Shown: one piece after another, positions 1-10,600 of the stretch
How the letters are laid out: every line of letters begins with the position of its first letter
Numbering within the stretch: position 1 is the first letter of the stretch
Assembly (NCBI GenBank): GCA_937907025.1
Contig: CALESJ010000035.1
Span: 62,001 to 126,000 of the forward strand
Length of the DNA: 64,000 nucleotides
Source of the DNA: an uncultured Faecalibacterium sp.
GTDB lineage: Bacteria; Bacillota; Clostridia; Oscillospirales; Ruminococcaceae
Reading direction: 5' to 3'
Made by a program: the position numbers and the translations under genes
The notes under the pieces: model-generated
Databases searched by the model: none
Told to the model about the DNA's origin: nothing
Seen by the model: the letters and a program-made list of their open reading frames with translations, nothing else

Positions 1-120
1 AAGCGCCGTCATATCCTGACCAAGAAGACCACCAAGCTGACCCGCGGTCTGCGCATGAACCACTATGTGGACAAGACCAACGAGGCCACCGTGCGCCGCA
101 TGATGCCCTACGGTGGCTGA
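1..120 (+). CDS. rpmI: 50S ribosomal protein L35, C-terminal part
   Basis: The frame is open from the first base and ends with TGA at 118-120. The visible 39 residues begin KRRHILTKKTTKLTRGLR and end RRMMPYGG, the basic C-terminal half of bacterial L35, a small protein of the large ribosomal subunit. The start lies outside the window. It precedes rplT by 60 bp, the usual infC-rpmI-rplT order, so infC probably lies just upstream. Confidence 0.93.
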   Translation, partial: KRRHILTKKTTKLTRGLRMNHYVDKTNEATVRRMMPYGG

Positions 121-180
121 TTGCCCACCCCGCACGAAACACCGGTTTGAATATGACTGTATAAAAGGAGATAGAATACA

Positions 181-534
181 ATGGCTCGTATCAAAGGCGC
201 TACCATGACGCACAAGCGTCGCACCAAGACCCTGAAACTGGCAAAGGGCTACTACGGCTCCAAGTCCAAGCATTTCCGCATGGCCAAGCAGGCCGTGATG
301 AAGTCCGGCAACTACGCTTTCGTTGGCCGCAAGCTGAAGAAGCGCCAGTTCCGTAACCTGTGGATCACCCGCATCAACAATGCGGTCCGTGCCCAGGGCA
401 TGAACTACTCCACCTTCATGAACGGCCTGAAGAAGTCCGGCATCGAACTGAACCGCAAGATGCTGTCCGAGATGGCCATTCACGATCCCGCCAGCTTCAC
501 CGCTCTGGTGGAAACCGCCAAGAAGGCTCTGTAA
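181..534 (+). CDS. rplT: 50S ribosomal protein L20
   Basis: 117 residues, the normal L20 length. The N-terminus (MARIKGATMTHKRRTKTLKL) and the run AKGYYGSKSKHFRMAKQAV are the conserved rRNA-binding helix. L20 is needed for early 50S assembly and in many bacteria represses its own operon by binding the leader. An AAAGGAG ribosome binding site lies about 10 bp before the ATG. The gene follows rpmI and is closed by a strong terminator, so it is the last gene of the infC-rpmI-rplT operon. Confidence 0.97.
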   Translation: MARIKGATMTHKRRTKTLKLAKGYYGSKSKHFRMAKQAVMKSGNYAFVGRKLKKRQFRNLWITRINNAVRAQGMNYSTFMNGLKKSGIELNRKMLSEMAIHDPASFTALVETAKKAL

Positions 535-553
535 TCGAAAACAGAAACCACCC

Positions 554-588
554 AAAGACGCCCGCGCACATGCGCGTGCGTCTTTTTT
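554..588 (+). terminator. Rho-independent terminator after rplT
   Basis: AAAGACGC and GCGCA pair with TGCGC and GCGTCTTT around a tiny loop, followed by a run of six T. It ends the L35-L20 operon, and the next gene starts within about 20 bp. Confidence 0.88.
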
Positions 589-606
589 GGAATTGTGAGC
601 ATTTTT

Positions 607-1392
607 ATGGACATGTTACCTGTGATCACCAGCCGGGACAATGCCCGCATCAAGCGGGTGTGTGCCCTGCGCGATGCCGAAAAGCAGCGTGCCGCGGCGG
701 GGCTTCTGTTTGCCGAAGGCCCCAAGCTCTGCCTGGAACTGGCCAAGGACTGTACCCTCACCGAGCTGTATGCCACCGAGGCTGCCCTGGCCCATACCCC
801 GGCGCTTTCCGCCTACGGGGACCGCACCACCGTGATCGCCCCTCATGTGGCCGAAAAGCTGGCCGGGACCCGCTCTTCCCAGGATGTGTTTGCCCTGTTT
901 GAGGCACCCTCCACCGACCCGGTTCCTTTGCTGGAAACCGCCCGCCGTATCCTGGCTCTGGAAGGGGTGCAGGACCCCGGCAATGTGGGAACTTTGCTGC
1001 GCAGTGCCGCGGCCTTCGGGTTTGATGCGGTACTGCTGGGCCCCGGGTGTGCCGCGCCCTTCTCCCCCAAAGTCCTGCGGGCTTCCATGGGGGCGGCAGG
1101 GCGGATGCCTATCGGCATCTGCTCCGACCTGCCCGTCGCATTGGGCAAACTGCGGGCCCGGGGCGTCACCTGCCTGGCGGCGGCCCTCTATAAGGCCCGG
1201 CCCCTGGATGCGGTGGGCACCGACCTGCCCGGCGGGGTGTGCGTGGTCATCGGCAGCGAAGGCCAGGGCCTGACCGACGAGGCCGTGGCCGCCTGCGATG
1301 CCGCCGTGCGCATCCCCATGACCGACCGGGTGGAAAGCCTGAACGCCGGTGTGGCCGGCAGCGTTTTGCTGTGGCATTTCAGAGGAGTTTGA
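607..1392 (+). CDS. TrmH/SpoU-family RNA 2'-O-methyltransferase
   Basis: 261 residues if started at the ATG at 607; a GTG at 595 in the same frame would add four residues. The N-terminal part (ITSRDNARIKRVCALR) resembles the substrate-binding domain of SpoU methylases. The C-terminal part carries the knotted SPOUT motifs: EGVQDPGNVGTLLRSAAAFG near residue 118, VIGSEGQGL near 214 and SLNAGVAGSVLLW near the end. These bind S-adenosylmethionine and methylate a ribose in rRNA or tRNA. A paralogue, rlmB, is at 27553. The exact target nucleotide cannot be told. In many Firmicutes this gene sits next to the L20 operon or pheST. Confidence 0.88.
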   Translation: MDMLPVITSRDNARIKRVCALRDAEKQRAAAGLLFAEGPKLCLELAKDCTLTELYATEAALAHTPALSAYGDRTTVIAPHVAEKLAGTRSSQDVFALFEAPSTDPVPLLETARRILALEGVQDPGNVGTLLRSAAAFGFDAVLLGPGCAAPFSPKVLRASMGAAGRMPIGICSDLPVALGKLRARGVTCLAAALYKARPLDAVGTDLPGGVCVVIGSEGQGLTDEAVAACDAAVRIPMTDRVESLNAGVAGSVLLWHFRGV

Positions 1393-1398
1393 TGTACA

Positions 1399-2499
1399 AT
1401 GGATACCGCGCTGTACTGGATGTGGTTGGCCGACGGTCTGGGTTCCGGATACCGGCAGGCCCAGGCTCTGCTGCGGCAGTGGCCGGACCCCCGGGCGCTG
1501 TATGAGCGCATCTGCCGGGAACAGACTCTGCCCAAAACCCTGCATCCCACGGCGCTGGCCCGGCTGAAAGCCCTCCGGCCTGCCGATCTGCAGGGACGGC
1601 TGGAAAGCTGTGCCCGGCTGGGGGTGGAGATCCTCACCCCCCAGGACATCGACTATCCCGAACGCCTGCGCACCCTGCCCGATATGCCGGTGGTGCTGTA
1701 TGTCACCGGCAGCATTGCCTGCCTCAACGGTGGGCGGTATGTGGGCATGGTGGGTACCCGCCGTCCCACCCGCTACGGCCAGCAGGCCTGCCATGATCTG
1801 GCCGTGAATATGGCCCGGGCGGGGGCGGTGCTGGTCAGCGGTCTGGCCGACGGCCTGGACGCCGAGGCTCACCGGGCTTCGGTGGAAGCAGGGACCCCCA
1901 CCGTGGCCTTTCTGGGCACTGGGATCGACAAGACTTTCCCCGCCGCCAACGCCGCCCTGCGCCGTGAGATCGAAGCCGGGGGCGGGGCGGTGGTCAGCGA
2001 ATACCCGCCCGACTACAAGGGCAAGACCACCGGGACCTTCCTGGCCCGCAACCGGCTGATCGCCGGGCTCTCGGAGGCGGTCTGCGTCACCGAGGCCCGC
2101 CGCCGCAGCGGGACCCTGAACACCGTATCCCACGCCGCCCGGTACGGGCGGCTGGTGTTCAGCGTGCCGGGCAGCATTTACAGCCCCACCAGCGAGGGCA
2201 CCAACGACCTGCTGCGGGAGGGCAAAGCCCGCCCGCTGTGCGAGGCCTCCGACGTGCTGAAAGCGCTGGAGATGCAGGCCGCAGCCGATGAGCCGGCCGC
2301 CGCCGCGGCGGAAGAAGTCCCCCTCAGTGAGGACGCCCGCACCGTGCTGGGTGCGCTGGGACCGGTGCCCTGCACCCCCGCCCAGGCGGCAGCCGAGTCC
2401 GGCCTGCCCATGCCCCGGGTCCTGGCGGCCCTGATGGAACTGGAATTTGCCGGTGCCGCCGCCTCCCACCCGGGACAACTGTATACCGCCGAGCGGTAA
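1399..2499 (+). CDS. dprA: DNA-processing protein DprA
   Basis: 366 residues. An N-terminal helix-hairpin-like region is followed by the Rossmann-like DprA core: GMVGTRRPTRYGQQ near residue 116, VSGLADGLDAEAHRA near 150, and FLARNRLIAGLSEAVCVTEA near 215. A C-terminal winged-helix tail (about 310-366) follows an Ala-rich linker. DprA binds incoming single-stranded DNA and loads RecA during natural transformation. It starts 7 bp after the methylase and lies 22 bp before topA; the dprA-topA-trmFO order is classic for Firmicutes. Confidence 0.95.
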   Translation: MDTALYWMWLADGLGSGYRQAQALLRQWPDPRALYERICREQTLPKTLHPTALARLKALRPADLQGRLESCARLGVEILTPQDIDYPERLRTLPDMPVVLYVTGSIACLNGGRYVGMVGTRRPTRYGQQACHDLAVNMARAGAVLVSGLADGLDAEAHRASVEAGTPTVAFLGTGIDKTFPAANAALRREIEAGGGAVVSEYPPDYKGKTTGTFLARNRLIAGLSEAVCVTEARRRSGTLNTVSHAARYGRLVFSVPGSIYSPTSEGTNDLLREGKARPLCEASDVLKALEMQAAADEPAAAAAEEVPLSEDARTVLGALGPVPCTPAQAAAESGLPMPRVLAALMELEFAGAAASHPGQLYTAER

Positions 2500-2521
2500 A
2501 CCTTTTTTCAGGAGCGAAGCT

Positions 2522-4612
2522 ATGCCAAAATTAGTCATTGTGGAATCCCCGGCCAAGGCCAAGACCATTGGCAAGTACCTGGGCCGCGGGTACAAAGTCA
2601 CAGCCAGCATGGGCCATGTGCGCGACCTGCCTTCCAGCCAGCTGGGCATTGACATTGAACACGGCTATACCCCCAAATATGTAGTCATCAAGGACAAGAA
2701 GAAACTGGTCAAAGATCTGAAAGCAGAAGCCAAAAAGTGTGACGGCGTTCTGCTGGCCACCGACCCGGACCGTGAGGGAGAAGCCATCAGCTGGCATCTG
2801 GCCAATCTGCTGGGTCTGGACCCGGCCGCGCCCAACCGTGTGACCTTTGACGAGATCACCAAAAAGGGCGTCAAGGAAGGCATGGCCCATCCCCGGGCCA
2901 TTGATATGGACCTGTTCAACGCCCAGCAGGCCCGGCGGGAACTGGACCGCCTGGTGGGCTACAAGCTCAGCCCGTTTCTGTGGCGCAAGGTGCGCCGGGG
3001 CCTTTCCGCCGGCCGTGTGCAGAGCGTCACCGTGCGCCTGATCCGGGACCGGGAGCTGGAAATCGAGCGCTTTGTGCCCGAAGAATACTGGAACATCGAC
3101 GCCAACGTCAAGCCCGTGGGCGGCGGGGCGGCCTTTACCGCCCGCCTGTCCGCTTCCGCCGACGGCAAAAAGATCACCGTCCGCACCAAAGAGGAAGCGG
3201 ACAAGATCCTGGCCTCCCTGGAAGGCAAGGCGTACAGTGTGGCCAAAGTGGACAAGGGCAAGCGCCGCCGTGCGCCTGCCCCGCCCTTCATCACCTCCAC
3301 CCTGCAGCAGGATGCCAGCCGTGCCTTCGGCTTTTCCGCCACCCGTACCATGCGGGCGGCCCAGACCCTGTATGAAGGCGTGGACATCCAGGGCCACGGT
3401 ACCGTGGGTCTGATCACCTATATGCGTACCGACTCTCTGCGCATCTCCGACGAGGCCGTGGCCGCCGCCAAGAGCTATATCGGCGGCCGCTGGGGCGAGC
3501 AGTACGTCTGCCCCACCCAGCGCCACTGGAAGTCCCGTTCCGCCACCGCGGCCCAAGATGCCCACGAAGCCATCCGTCCCTCCATGCCCGAACTGACCCC
3601 CGACGAGGTGGAAAAGAGCATTGAGGGGGATACCGCCCGCCTGTACCGGCTGATCTGGTCCCGCTTCATGGCCAGCCAGATGGCCGACTGCCTCATGGAT
3701 ACCGTGTCGGTGACCGTGGGAGCAGGGGACTGGCTGTTCCGCGCTTCGGGCTACACCGTCACCTTCGACGGCTTCACCGCCCTGTACGAGGAAGCCACCG
3801 ACGACACCAAAAAGAAAGAAACCGCCCTGCCCCCGCTGGAAGCCGGGCAGGCGCTGGACCTGCATAAACTGACGGCGGACCAGAAGTTCACCCAGCCGCC
3901 GCCGCTGTACACCGAAGCCGCCCTCATCCATGCTCTGGAAGAGAACGGCATCGGCCGTCCTTCCACCTACGCTCCCACCATCAGCACCATCATCGACCGG
4001 GGCTATGTGGAAAAGGAAAACAAGAAGCTGAAAACCACCCCCCTGGGTCAGGCCGTGAATCAGGTCATGATGGAGGAATTCCCCGACATCGTGGACCCCA
4101 CCTTCAGCGCTGCGATGGAAAAGAAGCTGGACGTGGTGGAAAGCGGCCAGGCCGATTGGGTCCAGACGGTGGACGAGTTCTACCAGGGCTTTGCCAAGAG
4201 CCTGGAAAAGGCCGAAAAGGACATGGAGGGCAAAAAGGTCAAGGTGGCGGACATCCCCACCGATGAGCTCTGCGAAAAATGCGGCAAGCCCATGGTTATC
4301 AAGTCGGGCCGCTACGGCAAGTTCGTGGCCTGTTCAGGCTTCCCGGAATGCCGCAACGCCCACCCGCTGGTCAAGGATACCGGCGGCCTGTGTCCGCTGT
4401 GCGGGGGCCACATGCTGCTGCGCAAGAGCGCCAAGGGCCGTGTGTACTACGGCTGCAGCAACTATCCCACCTGCAACTTCATGACCTGGGACGAGCCCGT
4501 TACCGAGCGCTGCCCCCAGTGCAACAGCACCCTGTTCAAGCGCAAGGGACAGCTGATCTGCCTGAAGGAAGGCTGCGGCTTTACCAAGGATGCCGCCCCC
4601 AAGAAGGAGTAA
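2522..4612 (+). CDS. topA: DNA topoisomerase I
   Basis: 696 residues from the ATG at 2522, preceded by AGGAG. The N-terminal Toprim domain starts MPKLVIVESPAKAKTIGKYL and has DPDREGEAISWHL. The catalytic tyrosine is in YMRTDSLRIS at residue 300. The tail carries three C4 zinc ribbons (CEKCGKP...CSGFPEC; CPLCGG...CSNYPTC; CPQCNS...LKEGC). The enzyme relaxes negative supercoils through a 5'-phosphotyrosine intermediate. An upstream in-frame start at 2447 would overlap dprA and is not preferred. The next gene, trmFO, begins 1 bp after the stop. Confidence 0.97.
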   Translation: MPKLVIVESPAKAKTIGKYLGRGYKVTASMGHVRDLPSSQLGIDIEHGYTPKYVVIKDKKKLVKDLKAEAKKCDGVLLATDPDREGEAISWHLANLLGLDPAAPNRVTFDEITKKGVKEGMAHPRAIDMDLFNAQQARRELDRLVGYKLSPFLWRKVRRGLSAGRVQSVTVRLIRDRELEIERFVPEEYWNIDANVKPVGGGAAFTARLSASADGKKITVRTKEEADKILASLEGKAYSVAKVDKGKRRRAPAPPFITSTLQQDASRAFGFSATRTMRAAQTLYEGVDIQGHGTVGLITYMRTDSLRISDEAVAAAKSYIGGRWGEQYVCPTQRHWKSRSATAAQDAHEAIRPSMPELTPDEVEKSIEGDTARLYRLIWSRFMASQMADCLMDTVSVTVGAGDWLFRASGYTVTFDGFTALYEEATDDTKKKETALPPLEAGQALDLHKLTADQKFTQPPPLYTEAALIHALEENGIGRPSTYAPTISTIIDRGYVEKENKKLKTTPLGQAVNQVMMEEFPDIVDPTFSAAMEKKLDVVESGQADWVQTVDEFYQGFAKSLEKAEKDMEGKKVKVADIPTDELCEKCGKPMVIKSGRYGKFVACSGFPECRNAHPLVKDTGGLCPLCGGHMLLRKSAKGRVYYGCSNYPTCNFMTWDEPVTERCPQCNSTLFKRKGQLICLKEGCGFTKDAAPKKE

Positions 4613-4613
4613 T

Positions 4614-5936
4614 ATGCACAAGATTACGATATACGGCGCCGGCCTGGCCGGGTGCGAAGCTGCCCTCTGGCTGGCGGAACACGGGGTGCAGGTGGACCTG
4701 TACGAGCAGAAACCGGTCCATTTTTCCCCGGCTCACAAAAGCGCAGGCTTTGCGGAGCTGGTCTGCTCCAATTCCCTGAAAGCCGAGCGCCCGGACTCCG
4801 CCTCCGGCCTGCTGAAACTGGAGATGCGGGCCATGGGCAGCCATCTGCTGCCCGCCGCCGAGGTGGCCCGTGTGGCTGCCGGCGGTGCCCTGGCCGTGGA
4901 CCGGGACCGCTTCAGTGAGGAAGTCACCCGCCTGGTGGAAAGCTGCCCGGGCATCACGGTACACCGGCAGGAAGTTACCGCCATCCCGGAGGATGAACCC
5001 GTGCTGGTGGCCACCGGCCCCCTCACCGAGGGCGCGCTGGCCGAGGCCGTGGCCGCTTTGTCCGGCGGACAGGAACTGAACTTCTACGATGCGGTGGCCC
5101 CCATCGTCACCGCCGAAAGCCTGGACTACAACAAGGTGTTTGCCGCTTCCCGGTACGGCCGGGGGGAGGCCGACTACCTGAATTGTCCCTTCAATAAAGC
5201 GGAATACGAGGCCTTCCACGCCGCCCTTATCAGCGCCGAGCGGGCTCCCCGCCACGACGCCGACAAGGACCTGACCGTGTACGAGGGCTGCATGCCCATC
5301 GAGGTCATGGCCGCCCGGGGCGCCGATACCATCCGCTTCGGCCCCCTGCGCCCGGTGGGGCTCAAGGACCCCAACACCGGCCACCGCCCCTGGGCCAACG
5401 TCCAGCTGCGGGCTGAGAATACCGCCGGTACCCTGTACAACCTGGTGGGATTCCAGACCAACCTGAAATGGGGCGAACAGCAGCGGGTGTTCCGCATGAT
5501 CCCCGGCCTGGAAAACGCCGAGTTCGTGCGCTACGGTGTCATGCACCGCAATACCTTCCTCAATGCCCCCAAGGTCCTGGCTCCAGACCAGAGCCTGAAA
5601 CAGCACCCCAACGTCTTCTTTGCCGGGCAGATCACCGGCTTTGAAGGCTACATGGAAAGCGCGGCCAGCGGCCTGCTGGCGGCGCGGTCGATTTTTGCCC
5701 GTCTGAACGGCAAACCGTACACCCCGCCTCCGGCGGCCACCATGTGCGGCTCCCTGATCGACTATCTGATGACCCCCAACAAGGACTTCCAGCCCATGGG
5801 CGCCAACATGGGCATCTTGCCCCGCACCGAGGAGATCAACTCCATCCGGGACAAGCGGGAACGCTATATGGCGCTTTCCAACGCCGCCCAGACCGCCATG
5901 GCCACCTGGGTGGCTGAACAGGAGGACGTGGAATGA
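4614..5936 (+). CDS. trmFO: Methylenetetrahydrofolate-tRNA-(uracil-5-)-methyltransferase TrmFO
   Basis: 440 residues. The dinucleotide-binding motif GAGLAGCEAALWLA lies at the N-terminus and is followed by the family signature FAELVCSNSLKAERPDSASG. TrmFO uses methylenetetrahydrofolate and FADH2 to make m5U54 in the tRNA T-loop, the Gram-positive alternative to SAM-dependent TrmA. The tail ends in the typical SLIDYLMTPNKDFQPMGANMG block. It starts one base after the topA stop, and its own stop overlaps the plsX start (ATGA). Confidence 0.96.
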   Translation: MHKITIYGAGLAGCEAALWLAEHGVQVDLYEQKPVHFSPAHKSAGFAELVCSNSLKAERPDSASGLLKLEMRAMGSHLLPAAEVARVAAGGALAVDRDRFSEEVTRLVESCPGITVHRQEVTAIPEDEPVLVATGPLTEGALAEAVAALSGGQELNFYDAVAPIVTAESLDYNKVFAASRYGRGEADYLNCPFNKAEYEAFHAALISAERAPRHDADKDLTVYEGCMPIEVMAARGADTIRFGPLRPVGLKDPNTGHRPWANVQLRAENTAGTLYNLVGFQTNLKWGEQQRVFRMIPGLENAEFVRYGVMHRNTFLNAPKVLAPDQSLKQHPNVFFAGQITGFEGYMESAASGLLAARSIFARLNGKPYTPPPAATMCGSLIDYLMTPNKDFQPMGANMGILPRTEEINSIRDKRERYMALSNAAQTAMATWVAEQEDVE

Positions 5937-6949
5937 AGATTCTTTTGGACGTGATGGGCGGCGACAACGCCCCCAACGCCGTTCTGCAGGGGGCGGCCGA
6001 TGCCATGAAGGAGTTCGGCCAGGGCATGACCATCGCCCTGCTGGGCCAGGAGGAAGTCATCCGCCAGGCGGCTGCCGAGCTGAACATCGACCTCGCTCCC
6101 TTTGAGGTCATCAACTGCACCGAAGTGGTCACCATGGAGGACGACCCCGTCAAGGCCGCCCGCCACAAGCCGGATTCCAGCCTGGTGAAGGGCCTGACCA
6201 TGCTCAAGAACGGCGAGGGCGACGCTTTCGTTTCCGCCGGCTCCACTGGCGCACTGCATGTGGCTACCAGCCTCATTGTGCGCACCGTCAAGGGGGTCAA
6301 GCGCCCGGCTCTGGCCACCCCCATGCCCGGCATCCAGCAGCATTACCTGCTGCTGGACTGCGGCGCCAACGCCGAATGCCGTGCTGACATGCTCAACGCC
6401 TTCGGCACCATGGGCAGCGTCTATGCCGAAAAGGTCATGGGCCGCAAGGACCCCAGCGTGGCCCTGGTCAACAACGGTGCCGAGGACCACAAGGGCACCC
6501 CCATGTACCGGGAAGCCCACCAGAAGCTGAAAGCCAACCCCTCCATCCGGTTCGTGGGCAACATCGAGCCCCGCTACATCCCGGAAGGCAAGGTGGACGT
6601 GGTGGTCTGCGACGGTTTTGTGGGCAACGTGGTGCTCAAGCTCACCGAGGGCGTGGCCACCAGCCTGCTGGGCATGCTCAAGCCCATCTTCCTGAAGAAT
6701 CTGTTCACCAAGCTGGCCTATCTGACCATCAAGGACGGTCTGCGCGGCCTGAAAAACATGATGGACTCCGAGGAAGTGGGCGGCGCGCCCCTGCTGGGTG
6801 CCGCCAAGCCGGTCATCAAGGCCCACGGCTCCAGCAAGGCCCGGGGCATCAAGAATGCCATCCGCCAGGCCAAGACCTGCGTGGAGAACGATCTGTGTGG
6901 CACCATGGAAAAGGCTCTGGCCGACACCATGGCCGCCGCCCAGGAATGA
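5933..6949 (+). CDS. plsX: Phosphate acyltransferase PlsX
   Basis: 338 residues. Begins MKILLDVMGGDNAPNAVLQG, and contains FVSAGSTGALHVATS and DGFVGNVVLKLTEG, all diagnostic of PlsX. It converts acyl-ACP to acyl-phosphate for phospholipid synthesis at the membrane. Translationally coupled to trmFO by a 4-bp overlap. In many Firmicutes plsX is followed by fabD, fabG and acpP before rnc; here it is followed directly by rnc, so acpP must be elsewhere. Confidence 0.96.
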   Translation: MKILLDVMGGDNAPNAVLQGAADAMKEFGQGMTIALLGQEEVIRQAAAELNIDLAPFEVINCTEVVTMEDDPVKAARHKPDSSLVKGLTMLKNGEGDAFVSAGSTGALHVATSLIVRTVKGVKRPALATPMPGIQQHYLLLDCGANAECRADMLNAFGTMGSVYAEKVMGRKDPSVALVNNGAEDHKGTPMYREAHQKLKANPSIRFVGNIEPRYIPEGKVDVVVCDGFVGNVVLKLTEGVATSLLGMLKPIFLKNLFTKLAYLTIKDGLRGLKNMMDSEEVGGAPLLGAAKPVIKAHGSSKARGIKNAIRQAKTCVENDLCGTMEKALADTMAAAQE

Positions 6950-6967
6950 CGGAAAGGACGAATCCCT

Positions 6968-7639
6968 ATGCCGAACCGCTCCTTTGAACAGCTGGAGCAG
7001 GTGCTCCACTATCATTTCAAGAACCCGGCACTGCTGCGCATTGCCATGACCCATACCAGTTTTGCCAACGAATCCAAGGTGCCCACCCGCCACAACGAAC
7101 GCCTGGAATTCCTGGGCGACAGTGTGCTGTCGGTGGTGGTGGCGGACTATCTGTTCCACCATTCCTCCCGCCCCGAGGGCGAACTGACCCGCATGCGGGC
7201 GGCCCTCGTTTCGGAGGAAGCCCTCTTCCGCTTTGCCGCCGAGATCGACCTGGGCAGCTATCTGCGCCTGGGCCACGGTGAGGAACTGGGCGGCGGCCGC
7301 ACCCGCCCCAGCGTGGTGTCCGACGCTTTTGAGGCCCTCATCGCCGCGCTATATCTGGACGGCGGCATGGAAGTGGCCCGCAACTTCATTCTGCCCTTCA
7401 TCACCGAGGGCAAGACCGCAGACCCCGACTACAAGACCAAGCTGCAGGAACTGGTGCAGGAAAAACCCGGCGCCGAACTGCGGTACACGGTGGTGGGCCA
7501 GTCCGGCCCCGACCACGATAAAACCTTTGAGGTGGAAGTCACCCTCAACGGCAAGACCCTGGCTACCGGCAAAGGCCGGAGCAAAAAGGCCGCGGAACAG
7601 CAGGCCGCCAAACAGGCCCTTGCCGAACTGAACCCCTGA
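6968..7639 (+). CDS. rnc: Ribonuclease III
   Basis: 223 residues. The RNase III signature ERLEFLGDSVLSVVVADYL (near residue 43) carries the metal-binding acidic residues, and DAFEALIAALYLDGG holds the second acidic set. The C-terminal double-stranded RNA-binding domain (about 153-220) ends GRSKKAAEQQAAKQALAEL. It cleaves double-stranded RNA in rRNA processing and antisense turnover. It lies between plsX and smc as in Bacillus (rnc-smc-ftsY). Confidence 0.97.
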   Translation: MPNRSFEQLEQVLHYHFKNPALLRIAMTHTSFANESKVPTRHNERLEFLGDSVLSVVVADYLFHHSSRPEGELTRMRAALVSEEALFRFAAEIDLGSYLRLGHGEELGGGRTRPSVVSDAFEALIAALYLDGGMEVARNFILPFITEGKTADPDYKTKLQELVQEKPGAELRYTVVGQSGPDHDKTFEVEVTLNGKTLATGKGRSKKAAEQQAAKQALAELNP

Positions 7640-7661
7640 TTACGGAAAGGAACCCGCCTGC

Positions 7662-10600
7662 ATGCGCTTAAAAGAACTTGAGATCCAGGGCTTCAAGTCC
7701 TTCCCGGACCGCACCAAGGTCGCCATCGGCGCCGGTATCACCGGCGTGGTGGGCCCCAACGGTTCGGGCAAAAGCAATATCTCCGACGCCATCCGCTGGG
7801 TCATGGGCGAAACCAGCTCCAAGCAGCTGCGCGGCGCGGGCAAGATGGAGGACGTGATCTTCGGCGGCACCCAGACCCGCGGGGCCATGGGCTATGCCGC
7901 CGTCAGCCTGACCATCGACAACGCCGACCACGGCCTGGCCATGGACGCGGATGAGGTCACCATCGGCCGCCGGTATTACCGCAGCGGCGAAAGTGAATAC
8001 ACCATCAACGGACAGAACGTCCGTCTGAAAGATATCTACGAACTGTTACTGGATACCGGCCTGGGCCGGGACGGCTACGCCATCATCGGGCAGGGCCGTG
8101 TTGCCGAGATCGTGGGCGCCAAGAGCGCCGAACGCCGGGAAATCTTTGAGGAAGCCTCCGGCATCGCCCGGTTCCGCTACCGCAAGAACGAGGCCGAGCG
8201 CCGTCTGGCTGCCGCCGAGGGCAATCTGGAACGCCTGCGGGACATTCTGGGCGAACTGGAAGGCCGGGTCGGTCCCCTGAAGCGGGACAGCGAGAAGGCC
8301 CAGAAGTTCCTGGAATACTCCGAAACCCGCAAATCCCTGGAGGTCACCCTGTGGGTGGACTCCATCCGCCGCGCCCAGGACGCGGTGCGGGACCAGCAGC
8401 GCCGGTACGAGGCTGCCGAGTCCGACTACGCCCGCCTCTCCCGCCAGCTGGACGAATTCGACCAGAAGACCGAAGCCCTGCGGGAAGAAGCCCAGCAGCT
8501 CATGCTGCAGGTGGAGCAGGCCAACGCCGACATCCGCGCCCTGACCGAAGCCGGGGCGGGCAGCGACAGCAAAATCGCCGTTCTGCGCAACGAGAACGAG
8601 CACGCCCAATCCCAGATCCAGGACGCCGAGGCCGAACTGGCCCGGGCCGGGGAGGGCGCCAAGGGCATCGAGGCCGAAACCAGGGAGCACCAGGACGCCA
8701 TCGAAACCTTGCGTGCCCAGCTGGCTCAGGCGGACAAGACCATCTCCGACCTGCGTGCCCAGATGAACGCACTGGAACAGCAGGCTTTGCAGAGCGGCGA
8801 GCGCCGGGACGTGGTGGAAGCCGCCATTGCCCGCCTGCAGGACGCCGCCACCACCATGAAGGTGCGGGCTGCCTCCCTGACCTCTGCCGCCGAAGCCTCC
8901 CGTACCCAGCTGGACGGCCTGCGCAACCAGGCCGCGGCCGCTTCCGGCGCCGCCGACAAGCTGAACGCCGAGCGGGAAGTGGCGGCCCAGACCCTGCAGC
9001 AGGCCGAGGACAACGTCACCCGGTGTGATAACATCAAGGCCGGGCTCAAACTCAAACTGGAAAGCCGCCGCCGTCAGCAGGCCGAAGCCGCCGATGCCTT
9101 GCAGAAGGCCGACCGGGACCGCTCCAACACTGCCCAACGCATCCGCATTCTGGAAGATCTGGAACGGAACATGGACGGCTACCAGCAGAGCGTCAAGACG
9201 GTCATGCGGGCTGCCTCGGCCAACCGGCTGCGGGGCATCATCGGCCCGGTGGCCGGCATCCTCACGGTGCGCAAGGGCTACGAAACCGCCATCGAAACAG
9301 CGCTGGGCTTCGCCTTGCAGAACATCGTGGTGGAGGACGAGCGCTGCGCCCGGTCTGCCATCGCCTTTCTGAAGGAGGAACGGGCCGGCCGTGCCACCTT
9401 CCTGCCCCTGGATACCGTCCAGGGCAACCGGTTCAACGGCCGCCTCACCGGCACCGCCGAAGTGGCCGCCGACCTGGTGGAAGCGGACGACCGTTACCGC
9501 CATATCCTTGATAACCTGCTGGGCCGCATCATCGTGGTGGAAGACCTGGCGGAAGCCTCTGCCGTGGCCAAAAATCTGGGGTATCGCAACCGCATCGTGA
9601 CCCTGGACGGCCAGGTCATCAACGCCGGCGGTTCCTTTACCGGCGGTTCCACCGCCCGCAGCGCGGGTGTGTTCAGCCGCAAGCAGGAACTGGAAGAACT
9701 GCGCACCAAGCTGAAAAAGCTGGAACTGCGCCGGGCGGATGCCGAGCGGGAAGCCAAAGCCCGCCAGGCAGAAGCCGATACCCTGGCTGCCGAGCTGGCC
9801 GGTGCCGAGAGCGAGAGCGTCAACGCCGCCTCCGCCCGGCTGAAAGCCAGCCTGGACCTGGAACGTCTGGACGCCGCCGTGCAGGAGGGCGTGGCCGCCG
9901 CCGAGCGCCGCAACACCCAGATCAAACAGCTGGAAGACCAGCTGAAGGAGAACGACACCGCACGCGCCCAGGCCGAAAACGGCGCTGCCGCCGCAGAAGC
10001 CGAACTGGAAAAATACAACGCCGAGCTGTCCGAGCTGGGTGAAAGCACCGGCGAGCTCAGCCGCCGCCGGGAAGCCCTGTCCGCCTCCCTCTCCGAAGCC
10101 CAGATGAACCGGCTCACCGGGGAGAAGGACATCGGCCTGCATGAGGCCGCTCTGGAAACCCTGCGGGGCCGCACCGGGGAAGCCGAAGCCCGTGCCCGGG
10201 AACTGCAGGCCAGCATCGAGGCCGCCAAACAGACCATTGCGGCCAACGAGCTGCGGGTGGCCGAGATCGAACGCGCCCGCGCCGAAACCAAGGAAAAGAT
10301 CGCCGCCGCCGAGGAAACCATCCGCACGGCCAACGCCGCCCGCCTGGAAAAGGAAGCCGCCGTCACCCGTATGGGCCAGGAGAACCGGGCCCTCACCGAT
10401 GAGCGGGAGCGGATGAGCGGCGAGATGGCCCGCCTGGCCGAGCGCCGCACCGCTGCCGAAACCGAGCTGAACACCACCGCGGCCAAGCTGTGGGACGAAT
10501 ACCAGCTCACCGAGGCGGAGGCCAAGGGCCTGTGCGTGGAATTCTCCAATGTCACCGACCTGCGCCGTCAGGTGTCCGAAGTCCGGGCCAAGATCCGGGC